This document shows, piece after piece, positions 33,175 to 46,562 of a stretch of DNA of 64,000 bases (position 1 is the stretch's first letter; each line of letters opens with the position of its first letter). Where the stretch lies: assembly GCF_002234675.1 (NCBI RefSeq), contig NC_019859.2:28763973-28827972 (forward strand). The letters run 5' to 3'. The DNA is from Oryzias latipes. Its lineage: Eukaryota > Chordata > Actinopteri > Beloniformes > Adrianichthyidae. The position numbers and the translations under genes are program-made. The notes under the pieces are model-generated. The model was not told the origin of the DNA, did not search any database, and was given only the letters and a program-made list of their open reading frames with translations.

Positions 33175-33685
33175 CCTGAGGTGTAGTGGTTAACACTCTT
33201 GCATTCAAAATAGATGGTCCTGGTTCAAATCCGAGTTGGGACCTTTGTGTGTGGACTTTATGTTATTCTCTTCATCAATGTGTTGGTTTTCTCCAGCTTA
33301 CTCCCACAGTCTAAAAACATGCTTCTTTTGTCAGGGTTGTCAGTGTAAACGAGAATTAGTTTTTAATTGACATTTCTTTCTTATCTGCCTTCTTTCTGTG
33401 TGGAGTTTGCATGTTCTCCCCATGCATGCGTGGGTTCTCTCAGGGATCTCCGGCTTCCTCCCACCATCCAAAAACATGCTTGATAGGTTAATTGGCAACT
33501 CTAAATTGTCCATAGGTGTGAGAGTGAATGGGTGTGTGATTGTGGACATTCTACCCTGTGACAGACTGGCGACCTGTCCAGGATGTCCCCTGCCTTCGCC
33601 CACAAGTGGCCGGGATAGGCTCCGGCAGCCCAGTGACCCCGAAAGGGACTACACGGAATAGAAAATGAATGAATGAAATATTTCT
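33175..33685 (+). mobile_element. Two tandem tRNA-headed dispersed repeats
   Basis: The first copy starts GTGTAGTGGTTAACACTCTT at 33180 and is decayed. A second body starts near 33395 (GTGTGGAGTTTGCATGTTCT) and runs through CTTGATAGGTTAATTGGCAA and CTGGCGACCTGTCCAGGATG to a GAATGAATGAA tail near 33680. It is the same family as 4320-4450 and the decayed copy at 54545-54795. I read them as non-coding SINE-like repeats. Confidence 0.65.
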
Positions 33686-33748
33686 TTTATATTTTGAGCA
33701 TCCATCTGTCTAAGAAACATTGAGGGGGAAAAACTCACAGAAATCATC

Positions 33749-33754
33749 TTTATT
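33749..33754 (-). terminator. ssx2ip poly(A) signal
   Basis: AATAAA on the minus strand, about 45 bases after the stop codon at 33800. Confidence 0.6.
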
Positions 33755-33799
33755 AAACATTCTAAAAGAAATGGTGAACAGAAGATAGAATGTGCTAGA

Positions 33800-36700
33800 T
33801 TAAAATGAGCAGTCTAAACATGGGGCCCATGGTGTGCAAGCTTGGTCGGTCCTGCTCCCCCCACGCCTCGCCTGCTGATCCTCTCTGGACCTGAAGCAGA
33901 GATCCAGCAGATCATCAGGGATCAAGGTCTTCTAGCATAACCTTCACAAATGCACTTGTCCCAAAACAGATTTCATATTTCAGTCTTCCATTCCAAGTCC
34001 TTTACTTTGCCAGCAACTAAACAGCACTAATGCTGACCTGTGGCTGTAGGATAGGTTGAGGGCAGAGTACAACTCAGGGGTGGTCGGGGTTTGAACTCTG
34101 ACCCTCTCACATAATCCAGAAACAGCAGCAAACCCTGACTCCATGGTTGAGGGCGTGACGGGAAAGCAGCCAGATATGTTGGAGGAGTCCAGGCTGCAGC
34201 GAGCTGGAGTCAGACAGGTGAGTATAGTTTGTCAAAACTGTCCATGATTGACTGAGCAGTTTCACTTACGGAGAGGAGAGCGCCTCCTGTTGCTAATGCT
34301 GGGATCCGCCTTCCCAAACTGAGGAGAGTCACGCAGATACAGCTGCTTTACTAGATCAGCCTTCTGCTGTTCAAAATCAAGGCGCTGCAGAGCCAAGATG
34401 GACAGTGATGAGCAAAGGGAATCAAACCTCTGGGGGTTTTCACAACACGTACATCTGCTTTTTTACCTCATGGCTGAGCCGGATAGCTGCGTCGGTGAAG
34501 GTTTGGCGCTCTCGCTCAAATGTTTGTCTCTGGTGGTGCAGTTCTGCCAAGCTCATCTGTAGACGCTCCCACTCCTCCAAGAAGTAAGAATCCAGGAGCT
34601 CAGGAGGTGGGGGGAAAGTAAGGCGATCCTTAAGGATGCAAGTGCAGCGTTTCATGTGTCAGAAGTTACCACGAGTCCAGGTGAATAATTTCAGGTCCTA
34701 CCTGCAGCAGCTGCTGCTGTGACCTGACCAGCTGCTGCGTCTCTTTCAGTTCAGCCTCCAGCTGAGCCAGAAGCTTGTCATGGTCTGTGCCACCAACAGC
34801 TTGGAGCTTGCTCTGCACTCGCCTCCAAGCCTGAACAATTCCCCCAGTCACATGTTCTCCAAGCCCCACCTCCGTTTGATCCATGCTCTTGTCTGCAGTC
34901 TCACCTCGCATGTCTGACAGGAACTGAAAGGGTTTAAACAAAAACTCAGCTTTGATTTTGGTCTTCAATAAATATCCAAAGCAGTGCAACCCTCAAGAGG
35001 GCACAATCCAGTGTTTGTGTCTCAATCCGAAAAAATACAGATAATTGTGTTAGGAAAGCCATCAGATACAAAACCACAGCAAAGTCAATCATTTGAATCA
35101 GAAACAGAACTTTGATCAGTTAAGGCCCAGATTACCACAACCAACACCGGTGCTGTTGATCTATGGGTTGAAACTGGACTGCTGTTGGTGCAAGAAAGAT
35201 AGAAGGAGTGCTCTTCAACAGAGAACAGGAAAGGCAGGAATGAAGGACTTGGAGTAGTAACTTGAAAATAAAAACTTTGACCTGAAACCTAGAGCGTTAG
35301 TGGACATGATGGAAAGATGAAAGATGGTACTCCTGTGTGTTCAAGAGACCAGATGGAGGAGAATTAGAAGAAGGAAGGATGAAGGACAGCAAAGCTTATA
35401 GATTGGAAGCAGCTTCAAGCTGTTTGCTGATGGAACGAGGATCATAGGAGGAGAGATGAAGGAGGAGTTTGATAAGAATGTTCTGGAGATGAAGAGAAGG
35501 TCAGAAAGGGTGATGAGTCGGAAGCTGGAAGTTGAAGGGGTGATGGTGATTGTTGTAAAGTGTAATGACCCCCCCCCCTACCCCACAGGTAGGATGTGAG
35601 CTACAGGAGAAGGAGAAAATCTGGGGGGAGATGGACAAGGAGATCCAATGCATCTCTAGAGGAGAGAAAGTGTTGATTGGAGCAGACTTTCACTGTCACA
35701 AGGGTGAAGTAAACAAATGATGAGGAAGTACATGTTGGAGTTTTAATGCACACCACAAATGAAAGCTTAGGTTAAACTGTCCTCTTTCGAGGTTGCAACA
35801 ACTCATCCAACCTCAGTTTCTAAAAGCACTATGCATGGAGTCTGAGCCATTGATGATGCAGCTAAACCAGAAGGAACTGGTTTTGTTATGGTTAACCAGC
35901 ATATTGTGGTCACCACTTTCTTGAAAAGATATACTAGGAGGTCCAATGAATCGCAAGACAGGATCCAGTCAACATGTCACACTTGGAGGGAACTACCAAT
36001 CGGACCGTTTATGGCTAAGTGCTTACACCAGCCAGGCATTTATCCATATGGACTGGCTCTAATCAGCCTGTACTGATTCCCGGTTTTGTCTTTTCCAACT
36101 CATGTAGTTCTCTTTTGGAAATAGAAGTACCCTGCTTGAAAAGAAAACAGATTGTTTTTTATTTTACTCAACTTTACATAAGGAAAGAAATCAGATTTTG
36201 CTCGATAGAATGCCGAGATCAGAAAGTCAAGTTTTAAAATAAATAAACATGCAATCTGTTCATCCGGAAAATACAGGTGTGCCCCAGGGGTCTGTCCTAG
36301 GGCCTCTCCCCTTCATTACCAATGTTTTTCCTTTTGTTTACATTTCCCAAACATTCAAAAGTCAGTTCCACTTCTTTACCATTTAAACCCAGCTCTATCT
36401 AACCCAATGCTACGCTTCCACCTCTTCCCTCTCCAACTGCCTTTCTGCTCTTAAAATTCTGGTCCACCTCAATGTTTTTTAAACTGTAACAAAACTGAGC
36501 CTCTGCTTGACGGCACATCTAGTCTTCAAAACTAAGATTTAGTTTTGAGCTTGTCTTTAGCGGTGTAGCTTTACGCGGGATCTGATGTCAGACCGTGGAA
36601 AAAGTTAAAAGAATGAAGCTCAGAGAAGCGAGTCTGTCTGGCATCACTACATCTCCCATGATGCATTGTGTTAAAATCCAGCATCTCTGTGCTATTATCA

Positions 36701-39700
36701 GTCTTCCCTGTTAAACGTCCTGAAACCACAACGAACACACAAACGGTTTTTAAATCTTGAAATCAGAGGTCAACAGTTTAGTTGTCCTTCAAGGTTTGTG
36801 TTTATTAACAGCCAAACATCCCAGAGTTTGGTCCAAGTGATCTTTTTAACTAAAACATTTTTCTAAAAATGTCTGGATTGAAGGACAAATTCATTTTCAG
36901 ACTTCAGTTACTTTTGAAAAATGAAAAGTTAAGCTTAAATAGAAGTAACATTTAAGAAACAGGATTAAGGTGAAGTGGCCAACAGACACAAACTAAATTG
37001 AAACAATTTAATCATCTAAAAAGAAATGAAACATTTTTCTTAAAGTCTTCAAAGACTTTATTTTTGATTTAAGAAGAGAAAAACAAATAAAAGTTCAACA
37101 TGTTCACTTTTTGTGTAGCTACAGAAAACAAACATGTCATTTTTGTGTAAAATTGATCAAACATATTGTGATTATATTGTTCAAAAATTTCAGTTGCTTT
37201 TGCACCAACATTTAAAAAAATCTGGGGGAAAAATACATTACCATTTCAAAAGAGTGTTTTTTTGTGAGGTTTCATAAAATTGCATGTTAATAAACTGGAG
37301 GAAAAACCAACTACCTGGGTCAAATTTCAAATAATTTTAGTTGAAAATTATTACTAAAAACTAACTTCACTTTTATTACATCTTTTAGAAAAAACAGCTG
37401 CAACTTCCAGATTTTTCTGCCACAACTATCACAAAAATTCATGTGAGATTACAGAGGGATTGACATCAATGCAGACTCCGAGTTTCTCCTTTTTTTCAAT
37501 TTTTGGATGCTGGTGTACCGCGGGATTTTTGTCAAGGAGAAAGTGTGCCTTGGCTCAAAAAAGGTTAAAAAACACTGAGCTAAGGTAACAGGAGCTGCAG
37601 GTTCCGGTAGGACAGTGGTTATGGAAAAAAGCAGACCTGCTTGTGAAAATAAGAAGGCAAGGCGAGTAAGAGAGAACAAGAAAGCGGATTGTTGGTAAGA
37701 GCAAGATGGAAGGAGAAGAGAAAAGAGACAGAAAAGAATGGAAAGTAGTGGTCTCAGGAGAGTGCAGAACATATGATGCGGCGATATGATGCTGTTATGA
37801 TGATTACTGGTCATTTGATAAACTGTCCTCATAAGCCTGACATTTCTGATAAACTCTAATTAGCAATAGAAATGTTTTCTTTTGCAATGTCATGCCTTAA
37901 AGGAGGATGAAGGATGCGCACAGAGGGAGGGGTTGGCTTTGGCTGGTGTGCCCGAGCAGACCTGATACAGGCGTGCGGATGGAGATTGTGGGTGTGACTG
38001 AGGGAGAGAAAGAGAGAGAGAAGAGTAAAAAAAAAAAGAAAAAGAGGGGAAACATGAATGTTACTACTAGTTATAAAAGATTCATTTCAGTTTATTTTGT
38101 TTTAGTGTAAGGTAACTAAATTGTTGTGTTATGCATTTTGGTTATTGTCTGTTGTCTCTTGATTTGTCTGTCTTAACAAACCTGTTGTGGTTTGGAGGGT
38201 GAATTGTGTTTTTGTTTAAATAGGGAAAAGTGAACAAAGAATGAAAAGAATAGAAAAGGAAAATTGATGTTTCACAGAAAAGAGGATAATGATGGTATCC
38301 AGACATGTTGTAGATGATAAAGAGAAGAGGTTGATGTGCAGGAGGGGTTGTCCCACCGACAGCATCGCTCTAACCAAAATTATCAGAGGAATTTCAACCA
38401 CCACCCTATGATGTTACCACTCCTGTGCATGCCAACACCAGATCTAAGGTAGACATGACAGACACTGATTGGTCACATGATATGGGAAAGGTGTTCTCAC
38501 CTAAAGTACCATCAGTTTCTAAATTGACCGAAGGCTTTCCTATCAATGAAGTTCCCAATCCCTGTGATGGTCAGAATGAAGCGCGCACAACTTTTGTATA
38601 TAGAACATGGACAAGGAGGATGTTAAAAAGGCAAAAGAAAGTGTCAGGTCTTACAAAGGAGGATGTTAATCAGTTTGTGGAAAGTTAGCAAAATTTGAGG
38701 AGCGCTTGATGATTACAGAATTTGAATGAGTAAAGCATTTAGAATGCACTGTGGAATGGCTCCCAATGATTGTTCGGAGCTTACCAACAGCATTTAAAAA
38801 AAATACCCTACACGCTGGATAAAGATTAGCGATTGGAAACTGAAGAATATCTAAATCATGCCCTGCACGCTGAGAAAGTAACTAAAGAGAAAAAAAAGGG
38901 GGTTGAAGACAGGAAACCTGTTTAATTGTGAGCAGGCAAAAGGCAGGGGCAAAGGTCACAAGGCCAGGGACTGCCTGAAAAGCCCCCTGGTAGCTACTAT
39001 GGGAGGAGCAACCAGGCATGACTGACCATAGGTGCAGGTAATGAAGATTGTGATTCTACTGAAATCCTGAAGGTCGCAGTTGTCAGTATTGCAATCCTTA
39101 GACTGCCCAATAATCTACTGGGACGTGATGGAATATTGAAATTAAATTTGACTCTTGTTCCAGATGAAAGTGACAGCAAATAATGGTGAAACAAAGAGAA
39201 AATGACAAACTATCTACAATACAGGGAAGGGGAGAACCATTTTATTATCAAACTCTGGATCTCCCAAACAAGACACATGCAAAGCATGGGGATGCATTGC
39301 TATGAATGGCAAAACAAAGTGTGCTAAATGCACAAAGTGCAATGTCATCAGACGATTTGCATATTAGGTGCTCCAAAGGATCCACTGATGTAGGTTTTAA
39401 TTGAAGGAACCCTTCCTGTTCAAATTAGACCATTAATGGAATACCGGCCCCTCAAAACTGATGCATTAGAGGGAATCAGACCTGTAATACACACTAATCA
39501 CTGCAGGAGGAATTGTAAGGTTGTAATGAATTGCAGGTTGTAATTAAAGCTGTAGTTCAAAGGGCACCTTGTTTGCCAGGCTTTCACACTTTGTTGAATT
39601 CTTTCCGAACAGGCACCACAGTATTTACTGCGGTAGATATTAGTAATGTGTTCTTCTCTATTCCATTACAAAAGGACAGCCAATTTTGGGTTGCATTTAC

Positions 39701-42700
39701 ATTTGAAGGTAAAAGATACACTTACACCAGACTACCACAAGACAATTGCAAAGACCCCACCATTTTCTCACAAGTAATGACGACAAGGATGTCTAAATTC
39801 CAAACACTGGTGTTGGCCTCTCCAGATGAAGAAACATGTAAAAAAAGATTCATTAGCCCTCCTTGAACATCTGGCTGCAGAAGCAGACAGTGAGTAAAAG
39901 CAAGCTATGTAAGCTATGCAAACAGCAGGTCAAATACTTAGGATACAACCTTAGTGCTGGAGGACGCACTATACTGGAGGACAGAAAAACAGCAATCCTC
40001 CAGGCCTTAATACCCATGACAAATAGAGCAAATGATGTCATTTCTGGGATTGACAAATCACTGTCACATTTGGGTGCCAAATTATGCTGAAATAACTGCA
40101 CCTCTTCAGAAATTAATATCTGAGGAAGAACTAAAAATGAGTTCTCCCTTACAATGGATGGAAGAAGCAGAGACTGCTTTTTGTAAAAGTCATCAAGCAT
40201 TGCCTTGGCACTGCCAGACTATAGCAAGGAGTTTGTCCAAATTAGAAGACTGCAAAGGTCATTTTATGACCTCTGTATTGGTTCAGCAACATGGAGCAAA
40301 AATGAAACCAGTGGCTTATCTTTCATCAAAATTGGACAATGTAGCATGTGCGAGAGCGGTCATTGCAGCATCACTAGCTGTAGAAGCCAGAGCAACTATA
40401 GTGTTATTTCGTTCTTTAACGCTTAAGATGCCAAATGTGGTCTCAGATTTATTGTTGTAAACTAACTTGAACATTCTTTCCCCAGAAAAACACCTCATCT
40501 AAAAATTAGAATGATGTACCACATTGAATCCTGACACTCTTACCACTTCCTGACAAAGGTGCTCAGCACAACAGCCAGGAATTAGCAGAACAAACTGCTA
40601 AAAGCAGAAGTGACTTAAAAGACCAAATTCAAATTCGAATTCAAAGCACAAGCACTTCTCTCTTATGTTTCAGAACAGGCTGCTGAATTAGTGGCACTGA
40701 CAGAAGTTGTAAGCTGATGAAAGATAAAGATGTTATTTATACTGACAACCACAGTATAGCTTTGCAACTGAACACATTTGCTCAACACTGGCAAAATAGG
40801 GGGATGGTGAACTCTATAGGAGGACCTGTAACACACGCTAAACTACTGTAAGCAGTCCAATTGCCAAAAACATTGGCGATCTGCAAATGCCCAGCACTCA
40901 CCAAAAGACCCAGTTTTGCTGGGCACCGTATTTGCAGACAAAAGAAGAAGCTCAGAAACAAATACATGTAATAACGGAGGAACAGAACTTAATAGACAAC
41001 GATACTCTGCATGAAATGCAAGTACAAGCACCAGAAAATAAAAATAAAAACCTTTATGGAAAAAGCATGGTGCAATCCGGAAAAATGACATTTATGTATG
41101 ACCAACGTGAAAACGAATACTACCGTGAAATGTATATAAATGGGCAGTTATATTGACCTATGGGGTAACCCATGGGTCTCAGGAAAACAGGAGATGAACC
41201 AGCACAGCTGTCCTGCATTTGACCCGGTGACAGCTGATCACCTTTGATATGCAGGACCTCTGATCTGCAGGAGATGGGCCCTAAAACCAAAAAAGCTGTA
41301 TCTCAAAGGAGCAATTGTTCTTTGAGCTTACTGACCTGCATTGTCTTCCCCCTCCCTTTTAGAAGCAGACCCAACACGTCTGTATTTAAGGAAACACCCT
41401 GATTTTCAATAACAGCAAGCTGGCAGACGTTTGTCAACTCAGAGCAAACGGAGAATTGCATGAGTGTGTTCCTGCCTGCGCTCTCGAGAAAAGACTGGTT
41501 TAGATTAGACCAAACATGAACCCTCCCCTGTCTTTAGTAAACCCCCAACCCCCAAGAATAGCCGAAAATAAGTTCTCTCTTGGCTTAAATAAAACGTCAC
41601 CAATGATGTAGGTTTCATCTTCAGTCAATTCAAAAAGGAAACCCCACTACTGATTGATCAGTAAAACTTTAGAAAAGTTGATATTCAGAACATTTTTTAA
41701 ATTTTATTTTATTCAGGAATTTAGTGATGGCCAGAGAAAATAACCTTAGCACATTAGTTCAGCCACCAACTGAAAAGCTGGCCCTCAAACAATTATGATC
41801 ATAACCATGTAACTCCTCTCTGTAATTCTTTAACCACCCCCACCCCCCCACCCCCATACCCAGACCAGTGATTGTGACCTGCTCCATGTCGGCTCGCAGT
41901 GCGTGCAGCAGGGTGGCGAGGCTGTGCCGCAGCTTCATGGCCTCCCTCAGCTCTGCTTCTCTGCGCTCCAGCATCCCTCGCAGCGCTGCCTCCTCTCCCC
42001 TGCCAGCAGAAAAACCATCAACACACATCACAAGAGTGGAAACAGCTTTAAACTGGCAAAGAAACACAAGCTGAACTTTGGGTTCCCCAGCTATTGATTT
42101 TTCTTTGAAGACAGAAAGCAGCTTGTGGTTACAACTTGTAATCTGCGCAGGAAGACTTCTGTAGAGAAACTATTGATGGACCCTTCACACCCCCAACCCA
42201 ACATTAGCGGTGCAACAAAAATGGAAAGCAATATCTTAGCCATCCAGAACTGTTTTGAGCCAGATGCCAGCTCAGACGAGGAAAGCCAAGATGTAGTCAA
42301 CAAGATGATGCATCAGATTGAGAATGGAAGGGAGAAGGAAGGTAGCTGGTGGCCTGCCTGGAAAGCTTTTTCAAACAGCTTTTCTTTGGTCTGCTCCTGA
42401 TTCAGTTTGAGGAAAGAAATATTTAGACATGTAATTTTAAGCTACAATTTCATATTCATATACACACACACACACGTACAAATACACATGCCCTCCATTT
42501 TAAGAAAAATGCCAAGAACATGTCAAAACACAAAGACTGGGTCTTTAAATGAAAGCCAAGTCATTTAAAATGATTGAAATAAAACTGATATTTCTGTCCA
42601 CTTTCCAATGTTTTCCTTCATTGATCCCATTTCTGCAGAATGTTATTCCATCTCATGTCCATTAAAAAGAAGCTACATCTGACCATTACTAAAACGAAAT

Positions 42701-43646
42701 GGGCGGGGCTACAGAAGGTGAAAAATTGTGCCGTCTGATCTGGATATCCAAAGTCAAAAATCACGTTTTTTTTCCCCCATTCATGTTAAGTGAGGTCTGC
42801 ATTTGTTCACTACTTATTCAAGAAGATGAACTGGTCTTATCATTTTCCTTCAGAAAAAAACATTTGGTTTGTTCTGAACTGACAAAAACTAAGGACTTTA
42901 TACCTGAAAACCCAACAGGGCCTTTAAATCCAGACTAACACATGACTGTAAAAGTGAACTGGACTGACTGAGCCTCCCATGTTTCAAATGAGTGGAAAAG
43001 ATTTCTCTTTTACAGTCCACAGCATCCGTTTACTTTTCTTTGAATTTGTAGCTGCTCCTGAGCAGATCCAGGAGGCTCCATTATTCAGAGCGGATGGATG
43101 TTAAGTAACCGGGGAGTGCAGAGATCTCACCCTGTGTTCTGTTTCATGCATTTGCTCGAGATTTTACATTTGTGCAACTAAAGTCATTTTTTTTCCCTGA
43201 TTAAACAACAAAAAAATCCTCTTACTTTGCAGTCGGCCTGAAGACTTTGCTCACTTCTCTTCTTCGGCTCTCAGTTGGGAAGTTCAGCATCTCCATGGCT
43301 GCATGAAAGATCCGAAACAGTCAAATGTCTGAGGAGTGTTTGAGGTGCAGTGGAGGTGTTGTGGAGGGATGGTGGGCCTCACAGGGAGCCTCCTCTCTGG
43401 GTGTGTGGGTCAGCTGGAACAGCTTCTCCTTCAGCCGCCTGGTGGTCAGTTCACTGCGCCTCAGCTCCGCCTTCTGCTGGACCGACTGAAGCTGCAGGTG
43501 GGAGGTCTGATGGCAAGAAGGAGCTTTCAGAGTAGAGCAGGAAGAAGCACCGACCTCCCATCATGCACTTGGCTTACCTTGGCCCGCTCGGTTCTCAGTG
43601 CGCCCTGCAGCCGGGCCACATGCTCATCCATCTCCTTCAACTGTTC
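33800..43646 (-). CDS. ssx2ip: ssx2ip (ADIP) C-terminal part, nine exons
   Basis: Afadin- and alpha-actinin-binding protein, a coiled-coil protein of adherens junctions and centriolar satellites. Nine minus-strand exons keep phase: 43578-43646, 43383-43491, 43226-43298, 41879-41999, 34702-34923, 34467-34628, 34270-34384, 34038-34203, 33800-33890 (stop TAA), giving 375 aa. Diagnostic matches to human SSX2IP as I remember it are ERERQTFTDAAIRL (human ERERRSFTEAAIRL), ETQQLVRSQQQLLQ (human MIKTQQQLLQ) and a FPVTPST segment near the C-terminus. Human SSX2IP is 614 aa; about the first 200 residues were not found upstream of 43646. A 7-kb intron (34924-41878) holds LINE and retroviral fossils. AATAAA on the minus strand at 33749-33754 would end the transcript. 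The sequence is more divergent than usual, perhaps the fast copy of a teleost duplicate pair. Confidence 0.8.
35130..35720 (+). mobile_element. RTE-type LINE fossil fragments in ssx2ip intron
   Basis: At 35600-35715 the plus strand reads like an RTE-clade endonuclease (IWGEMDKEIQCISRGEKVLI, GADFHCHKGEVN). At 35400-35550 a reverse-transcriptase-like piece contains SCFKLFADGTRIIGG. The order is scrambled relative to a normal ORF2, so these are separate decayed bits. Confidence 0.5.
36250..36500 (+). mobile_element. Jockey-type LINE RT fragment
   Basis: The plus strand encodes GVPQGSVLGPLPFI, then TQLYLTQCYASTSSLSNC, matching the reverse transcriptase core and the region after the active site of fish L2/Rex-like LINEs. 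About 250 bp survive, with stops. Confidence 0.55.
36501..37489. other. Intron sequence, no feature seen
   Basis: AT-rich interior of the large ssx2ip intron, without recognisable coding or repeat structure. Confidence 0.5.
37490..37582 (-). mobile_element. Terminal fragment of a Charlie-like hAT
   Basis: The minus strand reads CTCAGTGTTTTTTAACCTTT then TTGAGCCAAGGCACACTTTC, the characteristic start of a widespread hAT family. The other end was not located. Confidence 0.5.
38100..41660 (+). mobile_element. Endogenous retrovirus fossil (class I, gamma/epsilon-like)
   Basis: An old, clearly broken retroviral copy in the ssx2ip intron, antisense to the gene. Recognisable parts in order are a gag-like stretch near 38425-38900, a protease-like remnant near 39060-39180, reverse transcriptase near 39530-40100, connection and RNase H near 40130-40880, and a possible 3' LTR-like segment near 41160-41650 with a TATA-like and an AATAAA motif. 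No integrase or envelope was recognised. The coding parts carry many interruptions, on the order of ten or more, which implies great age. Outer borders are approximate because I could not pair the LTRs. Confidence 0.7.
42160..42370 (+). repeat. Second copy of the 32.6-kb dispersed repeat
   Basis: Lies between ssx2ip exons. It shares CAACATTAGCGGTGCAACAA and the AAAGCAATATCTTAGCCATC block with 32660-32810. An open frame gives an acidic peptide (FEPDASSDEESQDVVNKM). Non-functional dispersed element of uncertain family. Confidence 0.45.
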
Positions 43647-43699
43647 CTGAAAGAGTTCATCAGTTCTCCACAACGATCTCATTGCTTCGGCTTCTTTGC

Positions 43700-45080
43700 T
43701 TCACCCACCCAGAGAGAGTCTCCACGGTCTCTGTGTCTCTCTTTGTCAGCCCACCGGGAGGCGCTGAAAGAACAGCCATTCAAGGGGTTGGGATCCCTCT
43801 CCAGGTATGATTCTACGCACCAAAGAAACACTATAATAAAACATAGTCGGACCATTGTTGATCATGCTTTAGCGCTTTTGGTGAAGGCTGATTCTGTACC
43901 AAAGTGGTCCTGACCCGCTCCACCATTCTTCTGTCCAAACCTGGCAGCCATTTGGGTGAAAACCTCAGAAGAACTTCTGAAATTTTTCGAGAAACTTGAG
44001 AATGTTACCACCACCTCCAACAGAACAAAGGGAATATCTACAGCTCTGCTGAAGTCAGATTCTTATTCAACGATTAGACACACACCTTAGAGAGAGTCAC
44101 ATTAAATGGGCTCAAACGCTGCACCACAGCAGAGGTCAGGTCTTTACATGCTGAGCGCCTGTGGGCTTCAGGTCAACACAGGCTGGACTTCACTTACATT
44201 CAAAGCAGAGCACTGGGGAAGACTTCAGCTAATCACTCTGGAAGCCGAACTGGGCTTGAACTGGTCAGAGACCAACTATCCAGATCATTTTTAAGAATGA
44301 CTCCTCCTTCCCAGGATGTCAGCCAATGAGAAGAGAGTCACAAAAGAAAGGAGGAATCGGGACAATGACACACAGCCAGACCCACTCAGCTCATTAACTT
44401 CACATCACTTCATTTTTGGAGCAGAGGTTTTCCACACAAACCAACCAGCAGCTGTTGGAAATCTTTTTCGCATCCTTTATTTGACAAATGTGCTGAACAC
44501 AAACTCCGCCCCGCAGTCAAGGTTTAACAAACTACACAGCTTCACATTGAAAAGCTTCATTAAACTCACTGGAGTGTTTAAACCATCATCAGAAAGAATC
44601 CTTTCACCTGCTTTCGTCCTGCACCATTTCAAAATACAATTCATCATGTTTGTTTTTAAAGTTAATAAAGGAACAGACAAATAGCATGAAAATTTGGTTT
44701 ATTTGATACCAGTGAAACGGTTTCATGAAAAACGACAAGCCTTCAGGATCAGACATCAGTGTTACAGTAAAAGGCTGTGTGTGCGTGCGTGTGTGTGTCT
44801 GTGAGCAGGAACAGGGAATGGAAACAGGCAGGGGTGCAGGATGGGTAATAATTTAACAGTGTGCCTCCTGAAGCAGCTGTTCCATTTTAATGTTTCACAT
44901 GTTTGCTGACACATAACCAGCTTTGATTGTTTTTGTCGTTTTCAGCCCCCCCCCCAGAGGGAGTGACGTCTCCGTGATGACAACTTCAGACTGGAAAAGC
45001 GGAACAGCTCGGTCCTAAAACCTTGTTCTGTGCCGCAAAAGCCTGATTAATCATTAGTCCAGTTAGAGTTGGGAACATCT
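43700..45080. other. Region where 5' ssx2ip exons would be expected; none identified
   Basis: No minus-strand exon with SSX2IP N-terminal similarity was seen. A plus-strand open frame at 44316-44684 has no domain or splice support. A TG microsatellite is at about 44777-44800. Confidence 0.4.
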
Positions 45081-45086
45081 GAGTCT

Positions 45087-45225
45087 TCAGTGGGGCAGAC
45101 GGGAGCCACGACGGCGTTCATTTGGCAAACAAGTGGTGCTTCCCACCCCCCAGGCGCCGTGTGCACCAATGGAGAAGGAGGAACTGCTGGGAGACCGTAG
45201 GCCAGACAAACTCCTGCTGCTCCTG
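45087..45225 (-). CDS. Candidate terminal exon, unidentified
   Basis: The minus strand has a good acceptor (TACCTGTTTCTGCAG) followed by an open serine-rich frame (SLSGLRSPSSSSFSIGAHGA) that ends in RLPH and a stop at 45087-45089. It lies between gng5 and ssx2ip on their strand. It fits neither protein. It may be chance or the end of a third gene. Confidence 0.2.
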
Positions 45226-45966
45226 CAGAAACAGGTAGAAGAGAGGACTAAGCAAATACAAACTTGGTTCACCTGACATCTTCACCAGTCCGAACTTAAG
45301 ATGAGACACAGCAGCCATCACCATGGAAACAACAGAAACTTGATGGGCAAAAGGTCAAAAGCTAGGAAGGCGTTTTGGACTGCAATAAGAGTGTTTGCCC
45401 TCCTTCCAGTGCAGGATCTGACTCCCAACTGTGGTCATTCTCTTCCTCGCACTGCATTTCTCAGCTTTTCAAAGCAACAAGTGCAGCAAAATGTTAGAAT
45501 CCTCCAAGACAGCCAGCAAAGTCCTGCATTTCTTTACCACAAGAAGCAGAGGTGTGAAGGGCAGCCACCAGCTGTCAGGCGGAACGTTAGTCCAACAGCA
45601 CCAAAATAAACAAGTCATTAAAAAAAATTAAATTGGATGTCTCCTGAATAATTTAATGTCTTATCTTTGTTGAAACATACTGAACAAAAGTGTCACCAAA
45701 CCCGTCTCATTTATTATCAATGATGCTTAGAAGATAACCAGCAGTATTTTATAACCCCCCCCCCCCCCACACACACACACACCATGTGGTTTTCATGTGT
45801 AGCCTCAAAAACTTAGTTTAAGAGTCAAACTCAGCAGCGCCCCCTGCGGCCACAGCCTGATGCACAACAACGGAAGTCCTGCTCATCTGTTTCTGACGTC
45901 ACGATCATCTGGACGAGAACTGATGATTCATAAAAATGTTCTGCGGGGGGGGGGGGTCCACCCACC

Positions 45967-46462
<496 letters not shown>

Positions 46463-46562
46463 GGCGGCTGCTCTTTTACGCGAACGATCACCGAGGTGCG
46501 GAAACGAGTCCGAGCCGCTCCGAAGCTGTCCGACCGGGAAACGACGTCCACTCCTCGCTCCG

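Noticed and set aside
43800-43870. Extra ssx2ip exon (KERHRDRGDSLW-like peptide on the minus strand)
   Set aside because: Borders are possible, but the peptide has no similarity to SSX2IP and the phase fit is not unique.
44316-44684. 122-codon plus-strand open frame
   Set aside because: No domain, no splice or promoter context, and composition like the surrounding AT-rich spacer.
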